DNA from: Flavobacteriales bacterium
Lineage (GTDB): Bacteria; Bacteroidota; Bacteroidia; Flavobacteriales_F; PHOS-HE28
Length of the DNA: 5,227 nucleotides
Direction of reading: 5' to 3'
Assembly (NCBI GenBank): GCA_025455765.1
Contig: JALOLX010000240.1
Span: forward strand, 1-5,227
The position numbers were made by a program, and so were the translations under genes. The notes under the pieces were generated by a model. It worked only from the letters and a program-made list of their open reading frames with translations, had not been told where the DNA came from and ran no database searches. Shown piece by piece: positions 1 to 4,432 of the stretch. Every line of letters begins with the position of its first letter. Position 1 is the first letter of the stretch.

Positions 1-408
1 ACCTACCGCTTCAAGCATGCACCCTTCCGGCTGGGCATGATGATGGAGAACCTGCAACAGTGGGACCTCACCAAGGAAGACCCCAACGCCACGGTCAACA
101 TCGACCCCACCACCGGCGACGTGATCGAGGACAAGGTCACCAACGGCGAGAAGGCATTGCTCCACCTGGTACCGAGCGCCGAGGTGCTGCTGAGCGAGAA
201 CTTCATGCTGCGCGTGGGCTACAACTTCCGTCGCCGGCGCGAGATGATCCTGCCCGACAAGCCTGCGATCACCGGCCTCAGCTTCGGCATCGGGCTGCGG
301 GTCAGCAAGGCCCACCTGAGCTACGGCTATTCGCAGATCAACCTCTCAGGTGTGAGCAACACCATCACGCTCTCGGTACGCTTCGACGATTTCAAGCGCG
401 AAGGCTGA
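1..408 (+). CDS. porQ: PorQ-like type IX secretion protein, C-terminal part (5' truncated)
   Basis: The frame is open from the first base and ends at TGA 406-408, so 135 residues of a C-terminus are visible; the start lies outside the window. The chain looks like an outer-membrane beta-barrel: alternating strands such as LHLVPSAEVLLSENFMLRVG and GLSFGIGLRVSKAHLSYGYS, and a last strand SNTITLSVRFDDF. The segment near the left end, FRLGMMMENLQQWDL, fits the PorQ family, in which a motif of the type LG...HNLQ.WDL precedes the last strands. PorQ is a barrel protein tied to the type IX secretion system of Bacteroidota, where it is linked to handling secreted cargo at the outer membrane. The call is strengthened by cmk starting 72 bases downstream in the same direction, a common pairing in this phylum. 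With only the C-terminus visible, a generic outer-membrane barrel cannot be fully excluded. Confidence 0.72.
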   Translation, partial: TYRFKHAPFRLGMMMENLQQWDLTKEDPNATVNIDPTTGDVIEDKVTNGEKALLHLVPSAEVLLSENFMLRVGYNFRRRREMILPDKPAITGLSFGIGLRVSKAHLSYGYSQINLSGVSNTITLSVRFDDFKREG

Positions 409-467
409 ACGGAAGGTGTTGGCGCCGCACCTGGGTGAAGAACCGCAGGTCTTCGCTCAACCTCCCG

Positions 468-475
468 TACTTTTC
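468..475 (+). promoter_or_regulatory. Possible -7 box before cmk (TACTTTTC)
   Basis: TACTTTTC matches the Bacteroidota -7 consensus TAnnTTTG at all but the last base and lies 5 bases before the GTG of cmk. That is the same spacing as the better boxes before the antitoxin genes in this window. No TTG -33 element is visible at the expected distance, so this is a weak call; cmk may instead be read through from porQ. Confidence 0.3.
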
Positions 476-480
476 GGGCC

Positions 481-1182
481 GTGAACCGCATCACCATCGC
501 CATCGACGGCTTTTCCTCCTGCGGGAAGAGCACCCTGGCCCGGCAGCTGGCGCAGCACCTGGGTTATACCTACATCGATAGCGGTGCGATGTACCGCGCA
601 GTTGCGTTGTATGTGATGGAGAACGGGTTGGTGGGCGATGGGCAGCTGCTGAAGGAAGGCTTGATGCAGGTGCTCGATGGCCTGGATATCCGCTTCCAGC
701 ACGATCCGATGACCGACAAGAGCGCCACCACGCTCAACGGACGCAACGTGGAGCAGGAGATCCGCACCATGGCCGTGAGCAACCACGTGACCCTCGTGAG
801 CCCGGTGCCTGAAGTGCGTGCCAAGCTGGTGCGCTTGCAGCAGCAGATGGGGCGCGAGAAGGGCGTGGTCATGGATGGCCGCGACATCGGCACGGTGGTC
901 TTCCCCGATGCTGAGGTGAAGCTCTTCATGACGGCCCGACCGGAAGTGCGCGCCCAGCGCCGCTTCCATGAGTTGAAGATGAAAGGTGCGACGGTCACCC
1001 TGGCCGAGGTGGAGGCCAACATCCATCAGCGCGACCTGGACGATACCACCCGCAAGGCCGATCCACTCACCAAGGCTGCCGATGCCATTGTCATCGACAA
1101 CAGCGACATCACCGCAGAGGAGCAGTTCGTGCGGGCGTTGGACATCGTGTTGGGCGTGCTGGCGCAGGTGGGGCAGGAGTGA
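481..1182 (+). CDS. cmk: Cytidylate kinase (CMP/dCMP kinase)
   Basis: This gene encodes a 233-residue cytoplasmic kinase that transfers phosphate from ATP to CMP or dCMP, feeding CTP and dCTP synthesis. Visible motifs in order are the P-loop DGFSSCGKST (residues 9-18), the substrate-binding YIDSGAMYRAV (31-41), and KGVVMDGRDIGTVVFPDAEV in the CMP/lid region, followed by LFMTARPEVRAQRR. The cysteine and serines in the P-loop differ from the enterobacterial GPSGSGKGT type and are typical of Bacteroidota. Length is normal for the family (about 220-235). The start is GTG at 481: it is the first usable start after an in-frame TGA at 436-438, and the ITIAIDG strand follows directly. It lies 72 bases after porQ on the same strand. 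Its last 74 bases overlap the tail of a convergent minus-strand frame. Confidence 0.96.
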   Translation: MNRITIAIDGFSSCGKSTLARQLAQHLGYTYIDSGAMYRAVALYVMENGLVGDGQLLKEGLMQVLDGLDIRFQHDPMTDKSATTLNGRNVEQEIRTMAVSNHVTLVSPVPEVRAKLVRLQQQMGREKGVVMDGRDIGTVVFPDAEVKLFMTARPEVRAQRRFHELKMKGATVTLAEVEANIHQRDLDDTTRKADPLTKAADAIVIDNSDITAEEQFVRALDIVLGVLAQVGQE

Positions 1183-1669
1183 AGGGGGGCGCGGCAAAGC
1201 GAACCTGGTCGATGCCGACATCCGCGAGGCGAAGAGCGTCTTGTACAGTCCCCAAGCCTAACGTGGTACGCCGCACATTCACTGCGGAGATCTCATCCAA
1301 AAGAAGCTCTTCCGGGACATTCCGGAAGTAGAAGATGAGCACACCCCAGGGCATCGGGCAGCCCGCTTCCCAGGCGGCGTGGTCGTCGAACATGCAGAGG
1401 AGATCCGGGGGCAGTCTACCCTCGTTGATGGCACGATGCAGATGAGGTAGGATGCGCTTCCACTGCCCGTGTTCGGGATGGTAGTTCCCTCGGTGATGCC
1501 AGAGCAACAGGTGGAAGTCCCCGATGGCCTGTCCAAGTGTACGATCATTCGGCATCCAACCGGCTTCACAGCGTTGGATGATCAGCTCCATATGCAAGGA
1601 GTCGTGGTACGCCAGACGTTCCGGATCATGGTCAGGGTTGGATCGCTGATGTTGGTCGATACGGACCAA
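1109..1669 (-). CDS. DUF6624-like domain, downstream fragment of a gene split by TAG
   Basis: The frame encodes 186 residues if read from TTG at 1669, which directly follows a TAG stop in the same frame. The pattern resembles the DUF6624 family of unknown function: VRIDQHQR at the start, then a D..H helix with GW(M/L)P, TLGQAIGDFHLLLWHH, a W..ILPHLHRAINEG helix, PWGVLIFYF, and the closing VNVRRTTLGLG. DUF6624 regions often follow a TPR segment in secreted Bacteroidota proteins, which is what the upstream fragment encodes, so the two are probably one gene. If translated at all on its own, it would need the TTG or an internal ATG at 1591-1589. The last ~24 residues (P/A/R-rich) are antisense to cmk and look like read-on past the original end; the folded part ends near RFAAPP. 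The family match is from memory of its motifs, not a search. Confidence 0.6.
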   Translation of the reverse strand: MVRIDQHQRSNPDHDPERLAYHDSLHMELIIQRCEAGWMPNDRTLGQAIGDFHLLLWHHRGNYHPEHGQWKRILPHLHRAINEGRLPPDLLCMFDDHAAWEAGCPMPWGVLIFYFRNVPEELLLDEISAVNVRRTTLGLGTVQDALRLADVGIDQVRFAAPPFTPAPPAPARPTRCPTPARTAPLR

Positions 1670-1672
1670 CTA
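1670..1672 (-). other. In-frame TAG separating TPR and DUF6624-like parts
   Basis: On the minus strand the codons read GAC TAG TTG GTC CGT ATC GAC CAA, that is D-stop-L-V-R-I-D-Q. No frame change occurs across the stop, and both sides continue one domain layout. A single substitution from GAG, CAG or AAG would account for it. TAG also ends ispH in this window, so the codon is an ordinary stop in this organism. Confidence 0.75.
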
Positions 1673-2083
1673 GTCCAGCCATGCGACAGCAGCATGGTCT
1701 ACTACTGATGTCCAATGGGCGAGGTCCGCGGCTGACTCCGTATGGAATTCAATAGCCGCAGAGGTCTTCAGTACTTCAACCAATGGTGGGTTCACGTCGA
1801 TCGATCCCTGATCAAGTCCAAGGCGAACACCTCGGCGCAAAAGCGCGATGGCGGCAGTGGTGTCTTTTGCTTCCAGTGCAGCCAGAGCGGATACTAGACA
1901 TCCATGCGCAGTGGGGTAAAGCGCAAGTCCCTCTTGATAGCGGGCGAGAGCCTCTGTGTATCGGTGTTCAAATGACAGAAGCTCCGCTTGGTCCATGGCA
2001 GCTGCGGAACGGATGCGTACATCGTGTTGAGCTGCGACCAACGCAGGAAGGAGCAGAAGGAAACACACGCTGCAACGATGCAT
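1670..2083 (-). CDS. Exported TPR-like protein, N-terminal fragment of the split gene
   Basis: This frame encodes 137 residues from ATG at 2083. That start is chosen over the GTG at 2152 because it gives a clean signal peptide: MHR followed by a hydrophobic core FLLLLPALV and a likely cut after VAA before Gln19, a common +1 residue in Bacteroidota. The mature part is helical, with a TPR-like pair (FEHRYTEALARYQEGLALYP, then a second helix pair around ALEAKDTTAAIALLRRGVRLG), and then a linker ending ADLAHWTSVVDHAAVAWLD before TAG. In related proteins such a segment leads into a DUF6624 domain, which here continues in frame after the stop. The product is probably periplasmic or lipid-free secreted; function is unknown. 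It lies 69 bases after the DUF3052-like gene, with its own weak promoter-like box. As it stands the gene is probably a recent pseudogene, or it makes only the TPR half. Confidence 0.6.
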   Translation of the reverse strand: MHRCSVCFLLLLPALVAAQHDVRIRSAAAMDQAELLSFEHRYTEALARYQEGLALYPTAHGCLVSALAALEAKDTTAAIALLRRGVRLGLDQGSIDVNPPLVEVLKTSAAIEFHTESAADLAHWTSVVDHAAVAWLD

Positions 2084-2087
2084 ACCT

Positions 2088-2095
2088 GAAAGATA
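2088..2095 (-). promoter_or_regulatory. Possible -7 box before the TPR gene (TATCTTTC)
   Basis: TATCTTTC on the minus strand differs from TAnnTTTG only at the last base and is 4 bases from the chosen ATG at 2083, matching the layout of the two antitoxin promoters. It also supports the 2083 start over the longer frame. No TTG at a fitting -33 distance was found. Confidence 0.35.
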
Positions 2096-2152
2096 GGAAT
2101 GGCATTCAATACCAGACCTGCTTGAATAGGCTGACCAACGCAGGCTCCTCAC

Positions 2153-2605
2153 TCACCGTCCTGCCTTCCGCTTGCCCTCTTCCGTCATCGCGAAGTTGCG
2201 CGTGAGCTTCTTGATGTACTGAACGCGTCTGAACCGCAGCGCCGACCAGTCCGCATCGATGGCCACTTGGCGCACCGGCTCGAAGCCTTGGTCGCCGAGG
2301 GGCTGCCAGCCCGTGTCTCGGTTGAAGTCACAGCTGTAGCGCTTGCTCGTGCCCTTCGGGTAGCACATCCATAGGATCGCATCACCTTCCAGCACCTTGT
2401 CCAAAGCCTTGGCAGCCATGTTCACCTGTGCCTGGGTGGTGACAAAGGCGATGGCGTAAGTGCAGCCCTTCGCCGCGGAGGCGTTGTCCAACACCGTCGC
2501 ACTGCGCGCGAATTCCTTCATTGCCGGAGCGAATTCGGCCGGCGCGTTCAGGACCACCACCAGGTCCTGGTCTTTGTAGTTAAGCTTGTTCAGCAGTGGG
2601 TCCAT
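2153..2605 (-). CDS. Conserved protein of unknown function, DUF3052-like
   Basis: This is a 150-residue soluble protein with no signal peptide or membrane segment. It begins MDPLLNKLNYKDQ, followed by a beta strand VVVLNAP, a helix, a second strand YAIAFVTT, helices QVNMAAKALDKVL, then GDAILWMCYPKGTSKRY, a FNRDTGW segment, GFEPVRQVAIDADWSALRFRRVQYIKKLTR, and a basic tail EEGKRKAGR. The strand-helix plan with a central 'LW..YPKGTSK' and a later 'DWSALRFR' matches small conserved Bacteroidota proteins related to DUF3052; I know of no proven function. It starts at ATG 2605, only 6 bases after the stop of vapC1, so it is probably cotranscribed with the toxin-antitoxin pair. Its first 65 bases are duplicated at 3348-3412. 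It looks intact. Confidence 0.7.
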   Translation of the reverse strand: MDPLLNKLNYKDQDLVVVLNAPAEFAPAMKEFARSATVLDNASAAKGCTYAIAFVTTQAQVNMAAKALDKVLEGDAILWMCYPKGTSKRYSCDFNRDTGWQPLGDQGFEPVRQVAIDADWSALRFRRVQYIKKLTRNFAMTEEGKRKAGR

Positions 2606-2692
2606 GCTAGCTTAAATGGTCCAGTCTTCCAGTTGGATGCCTTGGATGCGCTGGAAGTGCTTGGTATTGTTGGTCACCAGCGTGAGGCCGTG
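2541..2692. repeat. 152-bp direct repeat, copy 1 (vapC1 end plus DUF3052 start)
   Basis: This block recurs at 3348-3499 in the same orientation, offset by 807 bases. Aligned by eye, 149 of 152 positions agree; the differences are at 2615, 2617 and 2674. It holds the last 26 codons and stop of vapC1, the 6-base spacer, and the first 65 bases of the DUF3052-like gene. Both genes are intact here, so this is the likely parent copy. Confidence 0.95.
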
Positions 2693-3013
2693 ATGAACGG
2701 CGGTGGCGCCGATGAGGAGGTCGAAGTCCGGGAGCGGTTGGCCAAGCTTTCGAAGTCGAGCCTTTTCGTTCGCAAACACCGGTAGGCAAGCAGAAATGGT
2801 GATCACTTCCATGTCGCGCAAGAACATCTTGGAAACATCCAGATTTCGAGCGGGATCTCCACTGTTGGCCGCACCGTATAGCAATTCAGCGACAGTTATC
2901 TCGGATATCCGGCAAGCGGCAAGTCCGGCCGCACTGAAGCGCTCCATGATGGCGCTGTGGCCCTTGGTGAAGAAGATGCAAATGTTGGTATCAAGAAGAT
3001 ACGTGCGCGCCAT
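2612..3013 (-). CDS. vapC: VapC-family PIN-domain toxin (VapC1), intact
   Basis: This 133-residue PIN-domain protein is normal in length for VapC toxins, which are Mg-dependent RNases that cut tRNA or rRNA and are blocked by a partner antitoxin. All four expected active-site positions are visible: Asp8 in YLLDTNICIFF, Glu43 in SEITVAELLYG, Asp98 in LPDFDLLIGATA, and the Asn of TNNTKHF (115/116). The Arg-rich helix before Asp98 and the closing LEDWTI are also family-like. It starts at ATG 3013, 12 bases after the antitoxin stop, and ends 6 bases before the DUF3052-like gene. It is closest in kind to VapC2 upstream, but N-terminal similarity is limited to the family motifs, so the two are not recent copies apart from the shared 3' end. 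The RNA target cannot be read from the sequence. Confidence 0.93.
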   Translation of the reverse strand: MARTYLLDTNICIFFTKGHSAIMERFSAAGLAACRISEITVAELLYGAANSGDPARNLDVSKMFLRDMEVITISACLPVFANEKARLRKLGQPLPDFDLLIGATAVHHGLTLVTNNTKHFQRIQGIQLEDWTI

Positions 3014-3025
3014 GGTTTCGGCACA

Positions 3026-3286
3026 TCAATCCAATGGTTCGCGCTCCGAGCCCATCGTTCGCGACCCCTCGATCATCGCAATGATCTCCTCCGCACTCTC
3101 TGGCCCGACCCACGCACCGAAAGCATCCATGGTTCCACCTTGAGGTTTCGCCGACTTCTTGTTCTGGTCGGACGTAATGCGACGATCGATCGCTTCTTTC
3201 AGTGAACGCAGCGCATCCTCTGGCCAGTCCTTGATCTTGTCGAGGAACTCGGCCATCATTTTGCGATGAAGTGCGCTGGTTGCCAT
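3026..3286 (-). CDS. VapB-like antitoxin of module 1
   Basis: This 86-residue protein sits just upstream of vapC1 and is its likely antitoxin. The N-terminal half is helical (FLDKIKDWPEDALRSLKEAI); the C-terminal half carries the toxin-binding-type segment FGAWVGPESAEEIIAMIEGS followed by R...SEREPLD. The antitoxin of module 2 has the same plan (FGSWEGDGTAEELAASLRNA, EREPLD), so both belong to one family, common next to PIN toxins in Bacteroidota. I chose ATG 3286 because a perfect TATCTTTG box lies 4 bases upstream. A longer frame is open back to 3412, but its first 22 codons are a duplicated piece of the DUF3052-like gene and are not part of the antitoxin. The DNA-binding fold is not recognised with certainty. 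Confidence 0.82.
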   Translation of the reverse strand: MATSALHRKMMAEFLDKIKDWPEDALRSLKEAIDRRITSDQNKKSAKPQGGTMDAFGAWVGPESAEEIIAMIEGSRTMGSEREPLD

Positions 3287-3290
3287 ACTC

Positions 3291-3298
3291 CAAAGATA
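3291..3298 (-). promoter_or_regulatory. -7 box TATCTTTG of the module 1 antitoxin
   Basis: TATCTTTG is an exact match to the Bacteroidota -7 consensus TAnnTTTG, 4 bases before ATG 3286. Transcription would start at or next to the start codon, so the mRNA would be leaderless or nearly so. No TTG -33 element is obvious upstream. Confidence 0.6.
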
Positions 3299-3304
3299 GT
3301 ATGT

Positions 3305-3316
3305 GAACGGTCGTTC
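3305..3316. promoter_or_regulatory. Possible operator: inverted repeat GAACG-GT-CGTTC
   Basis: A perfect 5-bp inverted repeat with a 2-base centre lies 6 bases upstream of the -7 box of the module 1 antitoxin, between where the -7 and -33 elements would be. Autoregulation by antitoxin binding at such a site is usual for vapBC operons. The arms are short, so chance is a real alternative. A CGTTC half also touches the module 2 promoter (4068-4072). Confidence 0.25.
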
Positions 3317-3347
3317 GGTGTTAACCCCGAGCCCCGCAGATACGTGT

Positions 3348-3412
3348 GGCGCGTTCAGGACCACCACCAGGTCCTGGTCTTTGTAGTTAAGCTTGTTCAG
3401 CAGTGGGTCCAT
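3348..3412 (-). pseudogene. Duplicated 5' fragment of the DUF3052-like gene
   Basis: The fragment carries the ATG (3412) and the first 22 codons, MDPLLNKLNYKDQDLVVVLNAP, identical in protein to the intact gene at 2605. Homology then stops abruptly (…NAP|HVSAG instead of …NAP|AEFAP). The frame runs on without a stop into the module 1 antitoxin, giving a potential 128-residue fusion from 3412 to 3026. It is probably non-functional debris of the duplication. Confidence 0.88.
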
Positions 3413-3418
3413 GCTAGC

Positions 3419-3499
3419 TTATAAGGTCCAGTCTTCCAGTTGGATGCCTTGGATGCGCTGGAAGTGCTTGGTATTGTTGGACACCAGCGTGAGGCCGTG
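3419..3499 (-). pseudogene. VapC C-terminal fragment grafted after VapC2
   Basis: This stretch has 26 codons plus TAA, beginning HGLTLVSNNTKHF and ending LEDWTL. They match the VapC1 C-terminus except Thr to Ser in SNN and the last residue Ile to Leu. The two base changes near the stop keep a terminal codon and TAA in place, so selection or a once-functional gene is possible. Relative to the vapC2 frame ending at 3508 it is out of frame, so VapC2 cannot use it without a frameshift. Confidence 0.85.
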
Positions 3500-3507
3500 C
3501 CCGAAAG

Positions 3508-3774
3508 TTAGAGCCGTGCCTCTTCGAATGCGAATACATCAAGCGCTTCGCGAATCGACAGATTAGATACTCCAAGAAGGAACTCTTCCAAATGAGCTTT
3601 ATTCCCTAAGGGTCTGGCGCTCTTGGCCACTCCATACTTCAGTTCAGCCAAGGGCACTTCGGAAATGAACAGGTCTTGGATCCGTTCTCGACGGATCCTT
3701 TCCGTGAGTTCAACCCTGCCCCTCATTAGGAAGATGCAGATATTGGTATCGAGCAGGTAAGGTAAGCCGGTCAA
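3508..3774 (-). pseudogene. VapC-family PIN toxin (VapC2), truncated
   Basis: The visible frame makes 88 residues, against 133 for VapC1. It starts at TTG 3774, overlapping the antitoxin stop as TTGA, and retains the first two acidic sites: Asp9 in YLLDTNICIF and Glu44 in SEVPLAELKYG. It stops at TAA after FAFEEARL. By comparison with VapC1, the next 20 residues with DFDLLIGATA, hence the third catalytic Asp, are missing. After the stop come 8 bases and then an out-of-frame copy of the VapC1 C-terminus. The 3' sequence CTTTCGGGCACG still reads like L-S-G-T in the old frame, as in the usual '(K/L)G.P' loop before DFDLL, so the break lies there. Nuclease activity is unlikely; an N-terminal piece might still bind its antitoxin. 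Confidence 0.82.
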
Positions 3775-4052
3775 GTTCGATCAAGCGGTTCGCGCTCAGG
3801 ATCCTCGGTGCGCGCATTGCGGAGGGAAGCCGCGAGTTCTTCAGCAGTTCCATCACCCTCCCAACTGCCGAAAGAAGCCCAGAACCGCTCGGTGCGCTCC
3901 TTGACCATGTTGTCTTCCGGTTCCTGAGGGCTTTTGTATTCCATGCTACGCATGAGGATCTCCACGATCGCCTTCTTCGTGGCCGTGCTCAACCCGAGCA
4001 GCCGCTCCACGTAGGCATTCACCCAAGGTTCTTTGAAGCTGACGGACTTCAT
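3771..4052 (-). CDS. VapB-like antitoxin of module 2, intact
   Basis: This 93-residue protein precedes vapC2, with a 4-base TTGA overlap between stop and start that suggests translational coupling. The N-terminus has a helical segment (WVNAYVERLLGLSTATKKAIVEIL); the C-terminus has FWASFGSWEGDGTAEELAASLRNAR followed by EREPLD, the same plan as the module 1 antitoxin. It starts at ATG 4052, 5 bases after a perfect TATCTTTG box with a TTG 21 bases further up. The gene looks whole although its toxin partner is broken, so it may be an orphan antitoxin, possibly still acting as repressor of its own promoter. The exact antitoxin family name is not certain. Confidence 0.82.
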   Translation of the reverse strand: MKSVSFKEPWVNAYVERLLGLSTATKKAIVEILMRSMEYKSPQEPEDNMVKERTERFWASFGSWEGDGTAEELAASLRNARTEDPEREPLDRT

Positions 4053-4057
4053 GAACC

Positions 4058-4089
4058 CAAAGATAAGCGTTCAGGTATGGTCTGTTCAA
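4058..4089 (-). promoter_or_regulatory. Promoter of toxin-antitoxin module 2 (TTG-N21-TATCTTTG)
   Basis: The -33 type TTG is at 4087-4089 and the exact -7 box TATCTTTG at 4058-4065, 21 bases apart, within the spacing reported for Bacteroidota promoters. The box is 5 bases from ATG 4052, so a leaderless or very short 5' end is expected. The TTG overlaps the TGA stop of the upstream phosphatase-like gene. Confidence 0.65.
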
Positions 4090-4424
4090 CCCAGCAGCCC
4101 CCGCCGCCACACCTCTTCGAACTTCTCCTTCAGCACCGCTATGAGTTCCGGTTGCATGAAGTCATAAATGTCCTCGATGTACAGACACACGATCGGCTTC
4201 TTCTCATACCACTGCGGGAATCGATCGCGGATCTTGTTCCGGTGCTGTTTCTCCATCACCGCGATGGCATCGGCCCATTCCAGGTGCCATTCTTCGAGCA
4301 CCACGTTCGCCGTGCGGTCGGTACCCGCGGAGTCCACATCGAAGCGTGGGTCGTTCTCGTAGAGTATGTGCGCTGTGGCGGAGCGCATCCGGTTCACAGT
4401 GCAGACGAAGAGGATTCGCTTCAC
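4086..4424 (-). CDS. Low-molecular-weight protein tyrosine phosphatase-like protein
   Basis: This 112-residue protein matches the short predicted tyrosine-phosphatase family (COG4551 type). The phosphate-binding loop CX5RS is at the N-terminus: Cys8-TVNRM-Arg14-Ser15 within ILFVCTVNRMRSATA. Further family marks are DSAGTD, WADAIAVMEKQHR, and LYIEDIYDFMQPELI, where an acidic residue would serve as general acid. Classical members dephosphorylate phosphotyrosine, but this short family has no firmly known substrate, and an arsenate-reductase-like role is a weaker option. The start is GTG 4424, 8 bases after the ispH stop, with no ATG nearby in frame; the CxNRMR motif then falls at the usual distance from the N-terminus. 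It is probably cotranscribed with ispH. Confidence 0.82.
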   Translation of the reverse strand: MKRILFVCTVNRMRSATAHILYENDPRFDVDSAGTDRTANVVLEEWHLEWADAIAVMEKQHRNKIRDRFPQWYEKKPIVCLYIEDIYDFMQPELIAVLKEKFEEVWRRGLLG

Positions 4425-4432
4425 GGGGGTGG

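Larger units (their letters stand above)
3348..3499. repeat. 152-bp direct repeat, copy 2 (remnant copy)
   Basis: This is the second copy of the block at 2541-2692, in the same orientation. It differs at 3422, 3424 and 3481. Both edges are abrupt: on the left it meets the region upstream of the module 1 antitoxin, and on the right it meets the body of vapC2. Neither of its gene fragments is complete. Confidence 0.95.

Noticed and set aside
436..454. Terminator hairpin between porQ and cmk (GAAGA...TCTTC)
   Set aside because: The stem is only 5 bp with an 8-base loop and no T-tract, so it is not convincing.
60..581. Plus-strand frame across the porQ end and cmk start
   Set aside because: It is out of frame with both recognised genes, rich in H, R and P, and shows no family motif.
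457..1221. Long minus-strand open frame opposite cmk (254 codons)
   Set aside because: It is antisense to a clear cytidylate kinase; the composition is His/Leu/Ala/Gly-rich as expected for a shadow of GC-rich coding DNA, and no domain is recognisable.
1670..1672. Reassigned amber codon
   Set aside because: ispH in the same window ends in TAG at its expected C-terminus, and other genes use TAA and TGA normally, so a recoded genetic code is not supported.
2084..2152. Longer N-terminus for the TPR gene from GTG 2152
   Set aside because: The extension would bury a good signal peptide behind 23 polar residues and ignore the promoter-like box at 2088-2095, so ATG 2083 is preferred.
2541..3499. 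Insertion sequence or integron-type cassette
   Set aside because: No transposase or integrase gene, no terminal inverted repeats and no target duplication are visible at the repeat edges; the repeats are pieces of coding genes.
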